A stretch of DNA of 64,000 nucleotides from Streptomyces sp. CC53 (GCF_001865245.1 NZ_MKXB01000202.1:1-64000), one strand, 5' to 3'; counted from the first letter of the stretch, positions 16,919 through 24,981 are shown. Notes: generated by a model not told the origin, from the sequence alone. A program made the numbers and translations.

Positions 16919-17293
16919 TCACCACCACCTCGCCCGTGCCCCGCGCGCCACCCAGCCCGGGCACCCGCACCCGGAACGGCCGCGCCGCGGGGGTCGCGGC
17001 GACCCGCAGGCCGCCGTCCGGGTCCCGGGCCACGTGGAACTCCGCCGCCGGCTCCCCGCGCCCGGGGCCCGCCCGGCGTACTGGGTCGTGCGGACGCCGA
17101 TGACGCCTTCGGCGGGGGAGAAGCACTCCACCGTCAGCAGGGGCGGGTCCACCGTGTGCCCGTGGTGCTCCGCGCGTCCGACCGCAGCGTACGCGGTGGA
17201 GTGGTCGTCGCCGACGTGCACGTCGCGCACCTCGGTCGCGTACGAGGCGCGCACGCCGTCGCGCAGCCGCCAGGAGCCGTCGGTGAACTTCAT
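16919..17293 (-). pseudogene. Remnant of a GH31 alpha-xylosidase (yicI-like) gene
   Basis: The frame from ATG 17293 starts like the N-terminal domain of GH31 alpha-xylosidases (MKFTDGSWRLRDGVRAS, later LLTVECFSPAEGVIGVRTTQYAG). After about 80 codons similarity moves to another frame (GEPAAEFHVARDPDGGLRV), which marks a frameshift around 17050-17070. Similarity ends near 16960, and the rest of the roughly 650-residue enzyme, including the catalytic domain, is absent: the pseudouridine synthase gene begins at 16740. The ATG overlaps the xylB stop (ATGA), as in an intact xylB-yicI operon. The original role would be releasing xylose from xylo-oligosaccharides. The left boundary is uncertain. Confidence 0.75.
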
Positions 17294-18759
17294 CGGTGTC
17301 CCTGTGGGGTGAGGAGGGCGGGAGCGCCAGTGTCCAGCACGGACGCGATCCGGGCCGACGCCGCGTGGTCCCGGCGGACGGGTGGCAGCGCGTCGCCGTC
17401 GCCCGAGCCCCAGGAGGACGCGATCTCCACCGGGTCGCCGCCGGTGGCCGCCCCCGCGGCCAGGGCGGCGGCGCCGAGGGCGACGAGTTCGGTGCTGCGG
17501 GGGAGGACGACCGGCCGGCCGGACAGCCGCCGCACCGTCTCCACCCACGTGCGGCCCCGGGCGCCGCCGCCGACCAGGCGCAGCGGCCCGTCGCCGCCGC
17601 CGGCCGCGCCCGGCAGCTCCCCGAGGGCCCGCAGCAGCGTGAACACCGCGCCTTCGTAGGCGGCGCCGAGGAGCTGCTGCGGTGTGGTGGCGTGCCGCAG
17701 GCCCGTGAGCAGCCCGGACGCGCCCGGCAGGTCGGGGGTGCGTTCCCCGTCCAGGTACGGCAGGAGGACGGCCTCGCCGCCCGGCTGCGCGTCGTCCCGG
17801 TCGAGTCCGAGCAGCGCGGCCACCTGGTCGACCGCCAGCGTGCAGTTGAGGGTGCAGCCGAGTGGCAGGAACGTGCCGGGCCGGTCGGTGGCGGCGAAGC
17901 CGGCGAGCGCGGCGGCCGCGGGCCGGGTGCGGGTCGCCGCGAACACGGTGCCCGAGGTGCCGAGGGACATCACCGGGTGGTCCAGGAGCCCGGAGGCGCC
18001 GAGCCCGAGTCCGACGGCGGCCGCCATGTTGTCGCCGGTGCCGGCCGCCACGGCCACGCCCGCGGGAAGGCCCAGCGCCCGGGCCGCCGCGGCGGTCAGC
18101 CCGCCCACGCGGGTGGCACCGGTCGGCGCGACCTGCGGCAGCAGGGAGGCGTCCAGCCCGAGCAGGTCCAGCAGGCCGCCGTCGTACGCGCCGGTGGCCG
18201 TGGAGTACCAGCAGGTCCCGGACGCGTCACCCGGATCGGTGGCGGCGGTTCCGGCCAGCCGCTCGGTGAGGAAGTCGTGCGGCAGCCGCAAGGCGGCCGT
18301 GTGCTCCGCCCTCCGGGGTTCGTGCTCGCACAGCCACCGCCACTTCGCGGCCGTCATGGAGGCGACCGGCACGGAGCCGGTCCGCTCCAGCCAGGCCCGG
18401 CCGCCGCCGAGTTCCCCGATAAGGGCGGCGGCCTGGGGCGCCGCGCGGGTGTCGTTCCAGAGCATCGCGGGGCGCAGCGGCCGGCCCGCGGCGTCCAGGA
18501 CGACGAGCCCGTGCTGCTGGCCGGCCACCGCGATCCCGGCGACCGCGCGGGGCCGCGCGCCGGACTCCGCGAGCCCGGCGGCCACGGCACGGGTGAGCGC
18601 GGTCCACCACTGCTCGGGGTCGCTCTCCCGGGCGCCGCCCTGACCGGTCACCGTGTGCGCGGCCCGGCCGAGGGCCAGGAGGCGGCCGGTGGCGGCGTCG
18701 ACGACGGCCGCCTTGGTCGACTGCGTGGAGCTGTCCACGCCGATGACTACGGGGTCCAT
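17290..18759 (-). CDS. xylB: Xylulokinase
   Basis: The 489-residue FGGY-family kinase has VIGVDSSTQSTKAAVVDAATG at the N-terminus, GIAVAGQQHGLVVLD, AMLWNDTRAAPQA, AGTGDNMAAAVGLGL and a C-terminal RLVGGGARGRTWVETVRRLSGRPVVLP, all typical for xylulokinases. It phosphorylates D-xylulose made by XylA, feeding the pentose phosphate pathway. It is divergent from xylA over a 132-bp regulatory region. The ATG at 18759 has only an AAAAGA-like ribosome binding site. Its stop overlaps the start of the decayed GH31 gene. Confidence 0.93.
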   Translation of the reverse strand: MDPVVIGVDSSTQSTKAAVVDAATGRLLALGRAAHTVTGQGGARESDPEQWWTALTRAVAAGLAESGARPRAVAGIAVAGQQHGLVVLDAAGRPLRPAMLWNDTRAAPQAAALIGELGGGRAWLERTGSVPVASMTAAKWRWLCEHEPRRAEHTAALRLPHDFLTERLAGTAATDPGDASGTCWYSTATGAYDGGLLDLLGLDASLLPQVAPTGATRVGGLTAAAARALGLPAGVAVAAGTGDNMAAAVGLGLGASGLLDHPVMSLGTSGTVFAATRTRPAAAALAGFAATDRPGTFLPLGCTLNCTLAVDQVAALLGLDRDDAQPGGEAVLLPYLDGERTPDLPGASGLLTGLRHATTPQQLLGAAYEGAVFTLLRALGELPGAAGGGDGPLRLVGGGARGRTWVETVRRLSGRPVVLPRSTELVALGAAALAAGAATGGDPVEIASSWGSGDGDALPPVRRDHAASARIASVLDTGAPALLTPQGHR

Positions 18760-18804
18760 TCTTTTGATCGTACACACAACAAATCGGTCGCCACCAGGAG
18801 GTGT

Positions 18805-18868
18805 CAAGGGGTGAACCCTTGGCTGGAGCGCACCCTTCAGCTATTAGTAATCAAATCAAACAAATACT
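18805..18868. promoter_or_regulatory. xylA leader: hairpin with SD-GTG plus A/T-rich operator block
   Basis: CAAGGG (18805-18810) pairs with CCCTTG (18816-18821); the 5-nt loop is GTGAA, so a GTG preceded by AGGAGG (18796-18801) sits in the loop. About 20 bp later, 18840-18868 is a conspicuous A/T-rich block (TATTAGTAATCAAATCAAAC and onward) in otherwise GC-rich DNA, a likely site for the ROK repressor. The GTG frame runs straight into xylA and includes a TTA codon at 18844. Either a longer XylA start or an operator/attenuator is possible. Confidence 0.45.
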
Positions 18869-18891
18869 CCGCACGGGAACGGACCACCACC

Positions 18892-20061
18892 ATGCCGGAA
18901 CGCTTCACCCCCACCCCCGAGGACCGGTTCACCTTCGGCCTGTGGACCGTCGGCTGGCAGGGCGGCGACCCCTTCGGCGCCCCCACCCGCCCCGCCCTCG
19001 ACCCCGTCGAAACGGTCGAGCGGCTCGCCGCCCTCGGCGCCCACGGCGTCACCTTCCACGACGACGACCTCGTCCCCTTCGGCTCCTCCGACACCGCACG
19101 CGAGTCGGCCGTCACACGCTTCCGCGCCGCACTCGACCGCACCGGCATGAGGGTGCCCATGGCCACCACCAACCTCTTCACCCACCCCGTCTTCAAGGAC
19201 GGCGCCTTCACCGCCAACGACCGCGACGTCCGCCGCTACGCCCTGCGCAAGACCTTCCGCGCCATCGACCTCGCCGCCGAACTCGGCGCCCGCGTGTACG
19301 TCGCGTGGGGCGGCCGCGAGGGCGCGGAGTCGGGCGCCGCCAAGGACGTACGGACCGCCCTCGACCGACTGAAGGAGGCGTTCGACCTGCTCGGCGAGTA
19401 CGTCACCGAGCAGGGGCACCCTCTGCGCTTCGCCATCGAGCCGAAGCCGAACGAGCCGCGCGGCGACCTCCTGCTCCCTACCATCGGCCACGCCCTGGCC
19501 TTCATCGAGCGCCTGGAACGCCCCGGACTCGTCGGCCTCAACCCCGAAGTGGGCCACGAGCAGATGGCGGGCCTCAACTTCACGCACGGCATCGCCCAGG
19601 CCCTGTGGGCGGGCAAGCTCTTCCACATCGACCTGAACGGCCAGTCCGGCATCAAGTACGACCAGGACCTGCGCTTCGGCGCCGGCGACCTCCGCCAGGC
19701 CTTCTGGCTCGTCGACCTGCTGGAGACGGCCGGCTACGAAGGCCCCCGCCACTTCGACTTCAGACCGGTCCGCACCGACGGCATCGACGGGGTGTGGGAG
19801 TCCGCGAAGAACTGCATGCGCAACTACCTCATCCTCCGGGAGCGCGCCGCCGCCTTCCGCGCCGACCCCGACGTGCAGGAGGCCCTGGCCGCGTCACGCC
19901 TCCCCGAACTGGCCCGACCCACCGCCGGGGACGGCCTCGCGTCCCTGCTCGCGGACCCGACGGCCTGTGAAACCTTCGACGTGGACGCCGCCGCCCGCCG
20001 CTCCCTGGCCTTCGAACGCCTCGACCAGCTCGCCCTGGAGCACCTCCTCGCCACCCGCTGA
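18892..20061 (+). CDS. xylA: Xylose isomerase
   Basis: The 389-residue TIM-barrel enzyme is a class I xylose isomerase. It opens with PEDRFTFGLWTVGWQGGDPFG; metal and catalytic residues lie in EPKPNEPRGD (Glu near 183), NPEVGHEQMAGLNFTHGIAQAL and HIDLNGQSGIKYDQDLRFGAGD. It interconverts D-xylose and D-xylulose with Mg2+ or Mn2+. The ATG at 18892 matches the usual family N-terminus, with only a weak GGAACGG in front; an in-frame GTG at 18811 has a much better ribosome binding site but would add 27 atypical residues. It is divergent from xylB. Confidence 0.95.
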   Translation: MPERFTPTPEDRFTFGLWTVGWQGGDPFGAPTRPALDPVETVERLAALGAHGVTFHDDDLVPFGSSDTARESAVTRFRAALDRTGMRVPMATTNLFTHPVFKDGAFTANDRDVRRYALRKTFRAIDLAAELGARVYVAWGGREGAESGAAKDVRTALDRLKEAFDLLGEYVTEQGHPLRFAIEPKPNEPRGDLLLPTIGHALAFIERLERPGLVGLNPEVGHEQMAGLNFTHGIAQALWAGKLFHIDLNGQSGIKYDQDLRFGAGDLRQAFWLVDLLETAGYEGPRHFDFRPVRTDGIDGVWESAKNCMRNYLILRERAAAFRADPDVQEALAASRLPELARPTAGDGLASLLADPTACETFDVDAAARRSLAFERLDQLALEHLLATR

Positions 20062-20533
20062 CGTCCCCCGACGCCGGGTCTCGGCCTGCGGTGCCCTCCT
20101 GTTCGCCCACGCCCGGGGCCGTGGCCGCCCGCCGTCCCGGCCCGGCGCGGCCCGAAGCCGCCGACGGCCGCCCGCGCGGACCCGCAGGCGGTCCGCGCGG
20201 GCGGCACGTGGATGCACGGGGCGCCGCCCGCGACGGCACACTGCGCGACCGGGACACTGCGGCCGACGGAGCGAGCCCGGTGGGCCACGAGCCCGTAACC
20301 ACCGGGAAGGCGCCTGACAGGTGACGGTATGCGGCGCGGGCCTGGGGACGGCGGCCCGGGACGGTGTTCGCCCGTGCGTCCCGCCGCCCGAGACCGCCGC
20401 CGGACCGGGCCCGGACACGCCGAGTGCCCCACCGCAGCACCGGTCATCAGGGACGCGGGACCCACCGCCCCGAAGCGGCGGCCCGGGCCCCCACCCACAC
20501 GGGCACACGGGGCACACGGGGCAGCCACGCCGC
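20062..20533. other. Gene-free interval xylA-ROK
   Basis: The two convergent genes are separated by 472 bp in which no supported gene was seen. Apart from a strong hairpin at 20167-20205 the sequence is GC-rich spacer. Confidence 0.6.
20167..20205. terminator. Strong terminator hairpin downstream of xylA
   Basis: GCCGCCCGCGCGGACC (20167-20182) pairs perfectly over 16 bp with GGTCCGCGCGGGCGGC (20190-20205) around a 7-nt loop, 105 bp after the xylA stop. It may also serve the converging ROK gene. Confidence 0.65.
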
Positions 20534-21808
20534 TCAGGCGCGGGCCGCTTCGCCCTCCGCGGCGGAGGACCGCTCCGCGTACTGCACCGGGTCGGCGATC
20601 ACGTCCCGCACGACGAGGGCCGCCGCGCCCCGGGCCGCGTCGCCCGACGGGGACGACGCCCGCAGCCTGCCGCCGCCCGCCGACCACAGGCCCGACACCA
20701 CGCGCCGGGAGAGCTCCTCGTCCGCCGCCCGGCCCAGCCACGGCATGAGGCCCCGGAAGACCCCGCCCAGCACCACCGCCTCCGGGTCCAGTAGGTTCAC
20801 CGCCCCCGACAGGACCAGCCCCAGCATCCGCCCCGCCCGCTCCAGCGCCGCGAGCGCCCGGGTGTCGCCCGCCCCCGCCCGCCGCTCCAGCTCCGCCACC
20901 CCGCGCGCTCCGGCGTCCGCGTCGAGACCCGCACCGCGCAGCAGCGCCGCCTGCCCCGCGTACTGCTCCAGGCAGCCCCAGGAGCCGCAGCGGCACTCCG
21001 GGCCCGCCGCGTCCGCCACCACGTGCCCGATCTCCCCGGCGAAGCCGTGCGCGCCGCGCAGCAGCTCGCCGTCGACGACCACCGCGCCGCCCACGCCGAT
21101 CTCGCCGGACACGTACAGGAAGCTCCGGGCCCGGCCCGTGCCGGCCTCGCCCTCACCGAACCACAGCTGGGCCAGCGCGGCCGCGTTCGCCTCGTTGTCG
21201 GACCCCGTCGGCAGCCCGGGCAGCCCCGGGCGCGCGGCGCTCAGCGCCCCGGCGAACAGCTCCTCCGCAGGTACCCCCTCCCATCCCAGGTTGGGCGCCT
21301 GCCGCACCCGGCCGTCCGACACCAGACCGGGCAGCGCCAGCCGCACACCGGCCGGCCGCAGGTCCTGCTCGGCCGCCGACTCCAGCGTGCGCGCCGCGAT
21401 CCGCGCGGCCCGCGCCAGCACCTCGCCCGGCGGCACGTTCCGGTTGTCCAGGTGCTCCGTGAGCCGCACCCGGTCCGTACCGGCCAGATCCACGACGCAC
21501 ACGGAGACGTAGTCGACGGTGACCTCCACGCCCAGGCCCGCGGGCCCCGTGCGCGCCATCCGCAGGGCCGTGCCCGGACGCCCGGCGTGCCCGCTGAAGG
21601 TCTTGCCCGACTCGGTCAGGAACCCGCCCGCGAGCAGCTGCTCGACCAGTGACGACACCGCCGCCCGCGTCAGTCCCACCCGCGCCGCGACCGCGGCCCG
21701 CGTCGCCTCGCCCTCGTCGTGCACCGCCCGCAGCACCAGGCTGAGGTTGTGCCGCCGCACGGTCGCCTTGTCGGCCTTGGGTTCCAGCGGATCCCGACTC
21801 TTCTTCAT
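20534..21808 (-). CDS. ROK-family transcriptional repressor (XylR/NagC type)
   Basis: The 424-residue protein combines a MarR-like winged helix (TRAAVAARVGLTRAAVSSLVEQLLAGGFL, about residues 35-65) with a ROK sugar-kinase-like domain. The ROK signature FLYVSGEIGVGGAVVVDGELLRGAHGFAGEIGHVV is followed by the zinc site CRCGSWGC. Such proteins repress sugar genes until the sugar binds. Its position, convergent with xylA, makes xylose or a xylo-oligosaccharide the likely inducer and the xylA-xylB intergenic region the likely target. The ATG at 21808 has GGGAGAG 6-9 nt upstream. Confidence 0.9.
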   Translation of the reverse strand: MKKSRDPLEPKADKATVRRHNLSLVLRAVHDEGEATRAAVAARVGLTRAAVSSLVEQLLAGGFLTESGKTFSGHAGRPGTALRMARTGPAGLGVEVTVDYVSVCVVDLAGTDRVRLTEHLDNRNVPPGEVLARAARIAARTLESAAEQDLRPAGVRLALPGLVSDGRVRQAPNLGWEGVPAEELFAGALSAARPGLPGLPTGSDNEANAAALAQLWFGEGEAGTGRARSFLYVSGEIGVGGAVVVDGELLRGAHGFAGEIGHVVADAAGPECRCGSWGCLEQYAGQAALLRGAGLDADAGARGVAELERRAGAGDTRALAALERAGRMLGLVLSGAVNLLDPEAVVLGGVFRGLMPWLGRAADEELSRRVVSGLWSAGGGRLRASSPSGDAARGAAALVVRDVIADPVQYAERSSAAEGEAARA

Positions 21809-21844
21809 GGCTCTCCCGCACCGCACAGCCGCCGCAACAGCAGA

Positions 21845-21869
21845 AAGACCCCAGATGGACTGGGGTCTT
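21845..21869 (-). terminator. Terminator of tRNA-Leu
   Basis: AAGACCCCAG (21845-21854) and CTGGGGTCTT (21860-21869) form a perfect 10-bp stem with a 5-nt loop just beyond the 3' end of tRNA-Leu. On the minus strand it is followed by a short T-rich TCTTTCTG, as for an intrinsic terminator. Confidence 0.8.
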
Positions 21870-21872
21870 CAG

Positions 21873-21960
21873 TGGTGTCCGAGGGGGGACTTGAACCCCC
21901 ACGCCCGATAAAGGGCACTAGCACCTCAAGCTAGCGCGTCTGCCATTCCGCCACCCGGAC
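21873..21960 (-). tRNA. tRNA-Leu (anticodon GAG)
   Basis: On the minus strand the gene starts with GTCCGGGTGGCGGAATGG and ends with TCGGACACCA, so CCA is encoded. The acceptor stem pairs over 7 bp (one G-U). The anticodon stem-loop CTAGC-TTGAGGT-GCTAG gives anticodon GAG, reading CTC. The long variable arm (GTGCCCTTTATCGGGCGT) is typical of type II tRNAs, and the T-loop GGTTCAAGTCC is canonical. Confidence 0.97.
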
Positions 21961-22136
21961 AAGGTGTCTGTCTCGCGGCCCGCGGCCGTTCCGACGTGGA
22001 AAACCATAGCAAACATTCGGCGTGCCCGATCACGCCCCCCGCTGCGGGCCGGACCTTGGGTCCCGGACCCGGTCGGGGGGAGGATGGCGCCGGGCAGCAG
22101 CCCGACCCGAGCGCCACCGACGCGGGAGGAACCAGC

Positions 22137-23465
22137 GTGAGCGAGTCGAACCCGGCCAGCACCACCACGGCCGCCGAGAGCGAGGTCGCGGACCTCTGCA
22201 GCGAGCTGATCCGTATCGACACCAGCAACTACGGCGACCACTCCGGCCCCGGCGAGCGGGCCGCCGCCGAGTACGTCGCGGAGAAGCTCTCCGAGGTGGG
22301 TCTCGAACCCCGGATCTTCGAGTCCCACAAGGGCCGCGCCTCCACCGTCGCCCGCATCGCGGGGGAGGACCCGTCACGGCCGGCCCTCCTGATCCACGGG
22401 CACCTCGACGTCGTCCCCGCCGACGCCGCGGACTGGACGCACGACCCGTTCGCCGGGGAGATCGCCGACGGCTGCGTGTGGGGGCGCGGCGCCGTCGACA
22501 TGAAGGACATGGACGCCATGACCCTCGCGGTCGTGCGCGACCGGCTTCGCGGCGGCCGCAAGCCGCCCCGCGACATCGTCCTGGCCTTCCTCGCCGACGA
22601 GGAGGCCGGCGGCACGTACGGCGCCCGGTACCTCGTCGACCGGCACCCGGAGCTCTTCGACGGCGTCACCGAGGCGATCGGCGAGGTCGGAGGCTTCTCC
22701 TTCACCGTCAACGAGCAGCTCCGCCTGTACCTGATCGAGACGGCCCAGAAGGGCATGCACTGGATGCGTCTCACCGTCGAGGGCACCGCGGGCCACGGCT
22801 CCATGACGAACACCGACAACGCCGTCACCGAGCTGTGCGAGGCCGTGGCGAGGCTGGGGCGCCACCGGTGGCCCGTGCGGGTCACCAAGACCGTGCGGTC
22901 CTTCCTCGACGAGCTGTCCGACGCGCTGGGCACGCCGCTGGACCCGGAGGACATGGAGGCCACGCTGGCGAAGCTGGGCGGCATCGCGAAGATGGTCGGC
23001 GCGACGCTCCGCAACTCCGCCGCGCCCACCATGCTCGGCGCGGGCTACAAGGTCAACGTCATCCCCGGCCAGGCCGTGGCGCACGTCGACGGGCGGTTCC
23101 TGCCGGGGTACGAGGAGGAGTTCCTCACCGAGGTCGACCGGCTGCTCGGCCCCCGGGTGCGGCGGGAGGACGTGCACGCCGACAAGGCCCTGGAGACGAG
23201 CTTCGACGGGGCCCTCGTGGACGCCATGCAGGCGTCGCTGCGGGCGGAGGACCCGATCGCCCGTGCCGTGCCGTACATGCTCTCCGGCGGCACCGACGCC
23301 AAGTCCTTCGACGACCTGGGCATCCGCTGCTTCGGCTTCGCCCCGCTCCAGCTGCCGCCGGAGCTGGACTTCGCCGGGATGTTCCACGGTGTGGACGAGC
23401 GGGTGCCCGTGGACGGTCTGAAGTTCGGCGTCCGGGTCCTGGACCGGTTCATCGACGCGTGCTGA
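22137..23465 (+). CDS. M20/M25/M40 family metallopeptidase
   Basis: The 442-residue enzyme has the M20 zinc motifs IHGHLDVVP (first metal His and Asp), WGRGAVDMKDM (bridging Asp) and FLADEEAGG (general-base Glu and metal Glu), then the dimerisation lid and a C-terminal YMLSGGTDAKSFDDLGIRCFGFAPL motif. It should hydrolyse dipeptides or N-acyl amino acids in the cytosol. GTG at 22137 follows GGGAGGAAC with ideal spacing. The gene stands alone upstream of the chaplin genes; from memory the same adjacency occurs in other Streptomyces. Confidence 0.93.
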   Translation: MSESNPASTTTAAESEVADLCSELIRIDTSNYGDHSGPGERAAAEYVAEKLSEVGLEPRIFESHKGRASTVARIAGEDPSRPALLIHGHLDVVPADAADWTHDPFAGEIADGCVWGRGAVDMKDMDAMTLAVVRDRLRGGRKPPRDIVLAFLADEEAGGTYGARYLVDRHPELFDGVTEAIGEVGGFSFTVNEQLRLYLIETAQKGMHWMRLTVEGTAGHGSMTNTDNAVTELCEAVARLGRHRWPVRVTKTVRSFLDELSDALGTPLDPEDMEATLAKLGGIAKMVGATLRNSAAPTMLGAGYKVNVIPGQAVAHVDGRFLPGYEEEFLTEVDRLLGPRVRREDVHADKALETSFDGALVDAMQASLRAEDPIARAVPYMLSGGTDAKSFDDLGIRCFGFAPLQLPPELDFAGMFHGVDERVPVDGLKFGVRVLDRFIDAC

Positions 23466-23628
23466 CCCGGTGACCGTGCTCCGGGGGACGCGGGCGGCCC
23501 CCGGAGCGGGCACGGGCCCTTCCGGCCGAAAACGGCGGAACTCCTGGCTGAAAGTCCGGTGAAACGACACTCCCATAATCGTCTGCGTGTACACGTCTGA
23601 CCGAAAAGGGTGAACGGGGTCGCCACCT

Positions 23629-23656
23629 CGTAGCCCGTCCCTCCTCCTGTCGTTAG
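23629..23656 (+). promoter_or_regulatory. BldN-like promoter of chpH
   Basis: CGTAGC (23629-23634) and CGTTAG (23651-23656) are separated by 16 nt. This resembles the consensus recalled for the ECF sigma factor BldN (CGTAAC and CGTTGA with 16-17 nt), which drives chaplin genes in aerial hyphae. Transcription would start near 23663, leaving a leader of about 40 nt with a hairpin at 23663-23685. Confidence 0.6.
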
Positions 23657-23662
23657 GGGTGA

Positions 23663-23685
23663 TGCGGTCCGCGGCTGGGACCGCA
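23663..23685 (+). promoter_or_regulatory. Stem-loop in the chpH leader
   Basis: TGCGGTCC (23663-23670) pairs perfectly with GGACCGCA (23678-23685) around a 7-nt loop at the predicted 5' end of the mRNA, 9 nt before the AAGGAGG of chpH. It could protect the transcript from 5' decay or tune translation. Confidence 0.55.
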
Positions 23686-23704
23686 CTGCCAACAAGGAGG
23701 AATA

Positions 23705-23938
23705 ATGATCAAGAAGGTCGTCGCGACCGCGGCTGCCACTGGTGGTCTGGTGCTGGCCGGCGCGGGCCTGGCCGTTGCCGACGCGGGCGCGCAGGGCGCG
23801 GCCGTCGGTTCCCCGGGTGTCCTGTCGGGCAACGTGGTCCAGGTTCCGGTCCACATCCCGGTCAACGTGTGCGGCAACACGATCAACGTGATCGGTCTGC
23901 TGAACCCCGCCTTCGGCAACACCTGCGTCAACGCCTGA
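23705..23938 (+). CDS. chpH: Short chaplin ChpH
   Basis: The 77-residue protein has a Sec signal peptide (MIKKVVATAAATGGLVLAGAGLAVADAG) and one chaplin domain, mature sequence roughly from residue 27 (GSPGVLSGNVVQVPVHIPVNVCGNTINVIGLLNPAFGNTCVNA) with two cysteines that form the family disulphide. Chaplins assemble into amyloid fibres that make aerial hyphae and spores hydrophobic. The match to ChpH as remembered from S. coelicolor is close throughout. A near-perfect AAGGAGG precedes the ATG. It lies directly before a long chaplin, the same pairing as chpH-chpC elsewhere. Confidence 0.96.
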   Translation: MIKKVVATAAATGGLVLAGAGLAVADAGAQGAAVGSPGVLSGNVVQVPVHIPVNVCGNTINVIGLLNPAFGNTCVNA

Positions 23939-23984
23939 GCAGTCGCCTGACGTTGAGTCTCGACCCGTGAGGGTCTGAGCCCGG

Positions 23985-24021
23985 CCGGCCTCGGAGCGCG
24001 CGCCATGCGCTCCGGGGCCGG
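23985..24021 (+). terminator. Hairpin between the two chaplin genes
   Basis: CGGAGCGC (23992-23999) pairs with GCGCTCCG (24007-24014), and CCGGCC (23985-23990) with GGCCGG (24016-24021), separated by a single mismatch. It lies 47 bp after chpH and may end most chpH transcripts before the long chaplin gene. Confidence 0.65.
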
Positions 24022-24089
24022 TGGGCATTCGGCCTCCGTGTGAGGTGCTCGGAGGCATCGGGAGCCTAGAAGGCAAGGAACACAGATCT

Positions 24090-24956
24090 ATGCGACAGGT
24101 CACGCGCAAGGGGCTGACCATTGTTGCCGCGGCGGGCGGCGTGCTCGCCCTCGGTGGCGGATACGCCCAGGCGACCGGCGGAGCGGGAGCCGACGCAGTC
24201 GCGTCCAATTCCCCGGGCGTCGCGTCCGGCAACTCGGTCCAGGCCCCGGTCAGCGTGCCGGTGAACGCGTGCGGCAACACCGTGAACGTGGTCGGGGCGC
24301 TGAACCCGACGTTCGGGAACAAGTGCGCCAACACGTCGAGCGGCGCCCACGCGAGCGGCTCGACCAGCAACTCGCCGGGTGTGGCGTCCGGCAACAACGT
24401 GCAGGCCCCGGTCAGCGTGCCGGTGAACGCGTGCGGCAACAGCGTCGACGTGGGAGGCGCCCTCAACCCGTCGTTCGGCAACGAGTGCTCCAACGGCCCG
24501 CAGACCCCGGACTACCCCGGTGAGCCGGGCAACCCGGGGGAGCCCGGCAACCCCGGTGAGCCGGGCAACCCGGGAGAGCCGGGCAACCCGGGAGAGCCGG
24601 GCAACCCGGGAGAGCCCGGCAACCCGGGAGAGCCCGGTAACCCCGGTGAGCCCGGTAACCCCGGCAACCCGGGTGAGCCCGGTGAGCCCGGGAACCCCGG
24701 TGGGGACGACGGCTCCAACGGCGGCTCCGACGGTGACGGTGACGGTTCCGGCGGTGACGGCTCCGGTGACCAGGGCGAGCCCGGCTCCCCGATCGAGCCG
24801 AACGGCCCGGACGCCCAGGGTCCCGCCGCCCCGAAGGGCGTGGACGAGCTGGCCCACACCGGCGCCGGGGTCCCGGTCGAGCTGCTGGCGGGCGCCGGCG
24901 CCGCCGCGCTGCTCGGCGGCACGGTCCTCTACCGCCGCACCCGGCAGTCCTCGTAA
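24090..24956 (+). CDS. chpC: Long, sortase-anchored chaplin (ChpC-like)
   Basis: The 288-residue protein contains a signal peptide (about 1-30), two chaplin domains (about 37-76 and 90-130), each with the NxCGNxVxVxGxLNPxFGNxC pattern, then a collagen-like GEPGNP spacer, an Asp/Gly/Ser-rich stretch and a C-terminal sorting signal LAHTG, hydrophobic helix and RRTRQSS tail. It should be attached to peptidoglycan by a class E sortase and anchor short chaplins to the wall. The sortase gene is not in this window. Gene symbol chpC is given by synteny with chpH. The ATG at 24090 has GGAAC about 8 nt upstream. Confidence 0.92.
   Translation: MRQVTRKGLTIVAAAGGVLALGGGYAQATGGAGADAVASNSPGVASGNSVQAPVSVPVNACGNTVNVVGALNPTFGNKCANTSSGAHASGSTSNSPGVASGNNVQAPVSVPVNACGNSVDVGGALNPSFGNECSNGPQTPDYPGEPGNPGEPGNPGEPGNPGEPGNPGEPGNPGEPGNPGEPGNPGEPGNPGNPGEPGEPGNPGGDDGSNGGSDGDGDGSGGDGSGDQGEPGSPIEPNGPDAQGPAAPKGVDELAHTGAGVPVELLAGAGAAALLGGTVLYRRTRQSS
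24519..24662 (+). repeat. 18-bp in-frame tandem repeat in the long chaplin
   Basis: Eight consecutive 18-nt units encode Gly-Glu-Pro-Gly-Asn-Pro, with silent variation (gagcc/gagccc, aacccg/aacccc). Part of a ninth unit follows (GNP, GEP, GEPGNP). The array can expand or contract without a frameshift. Confidence 0.9.
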
Positions 24957-24981
24957 CGCAGGCGCATCCGCCCGCGCACAC

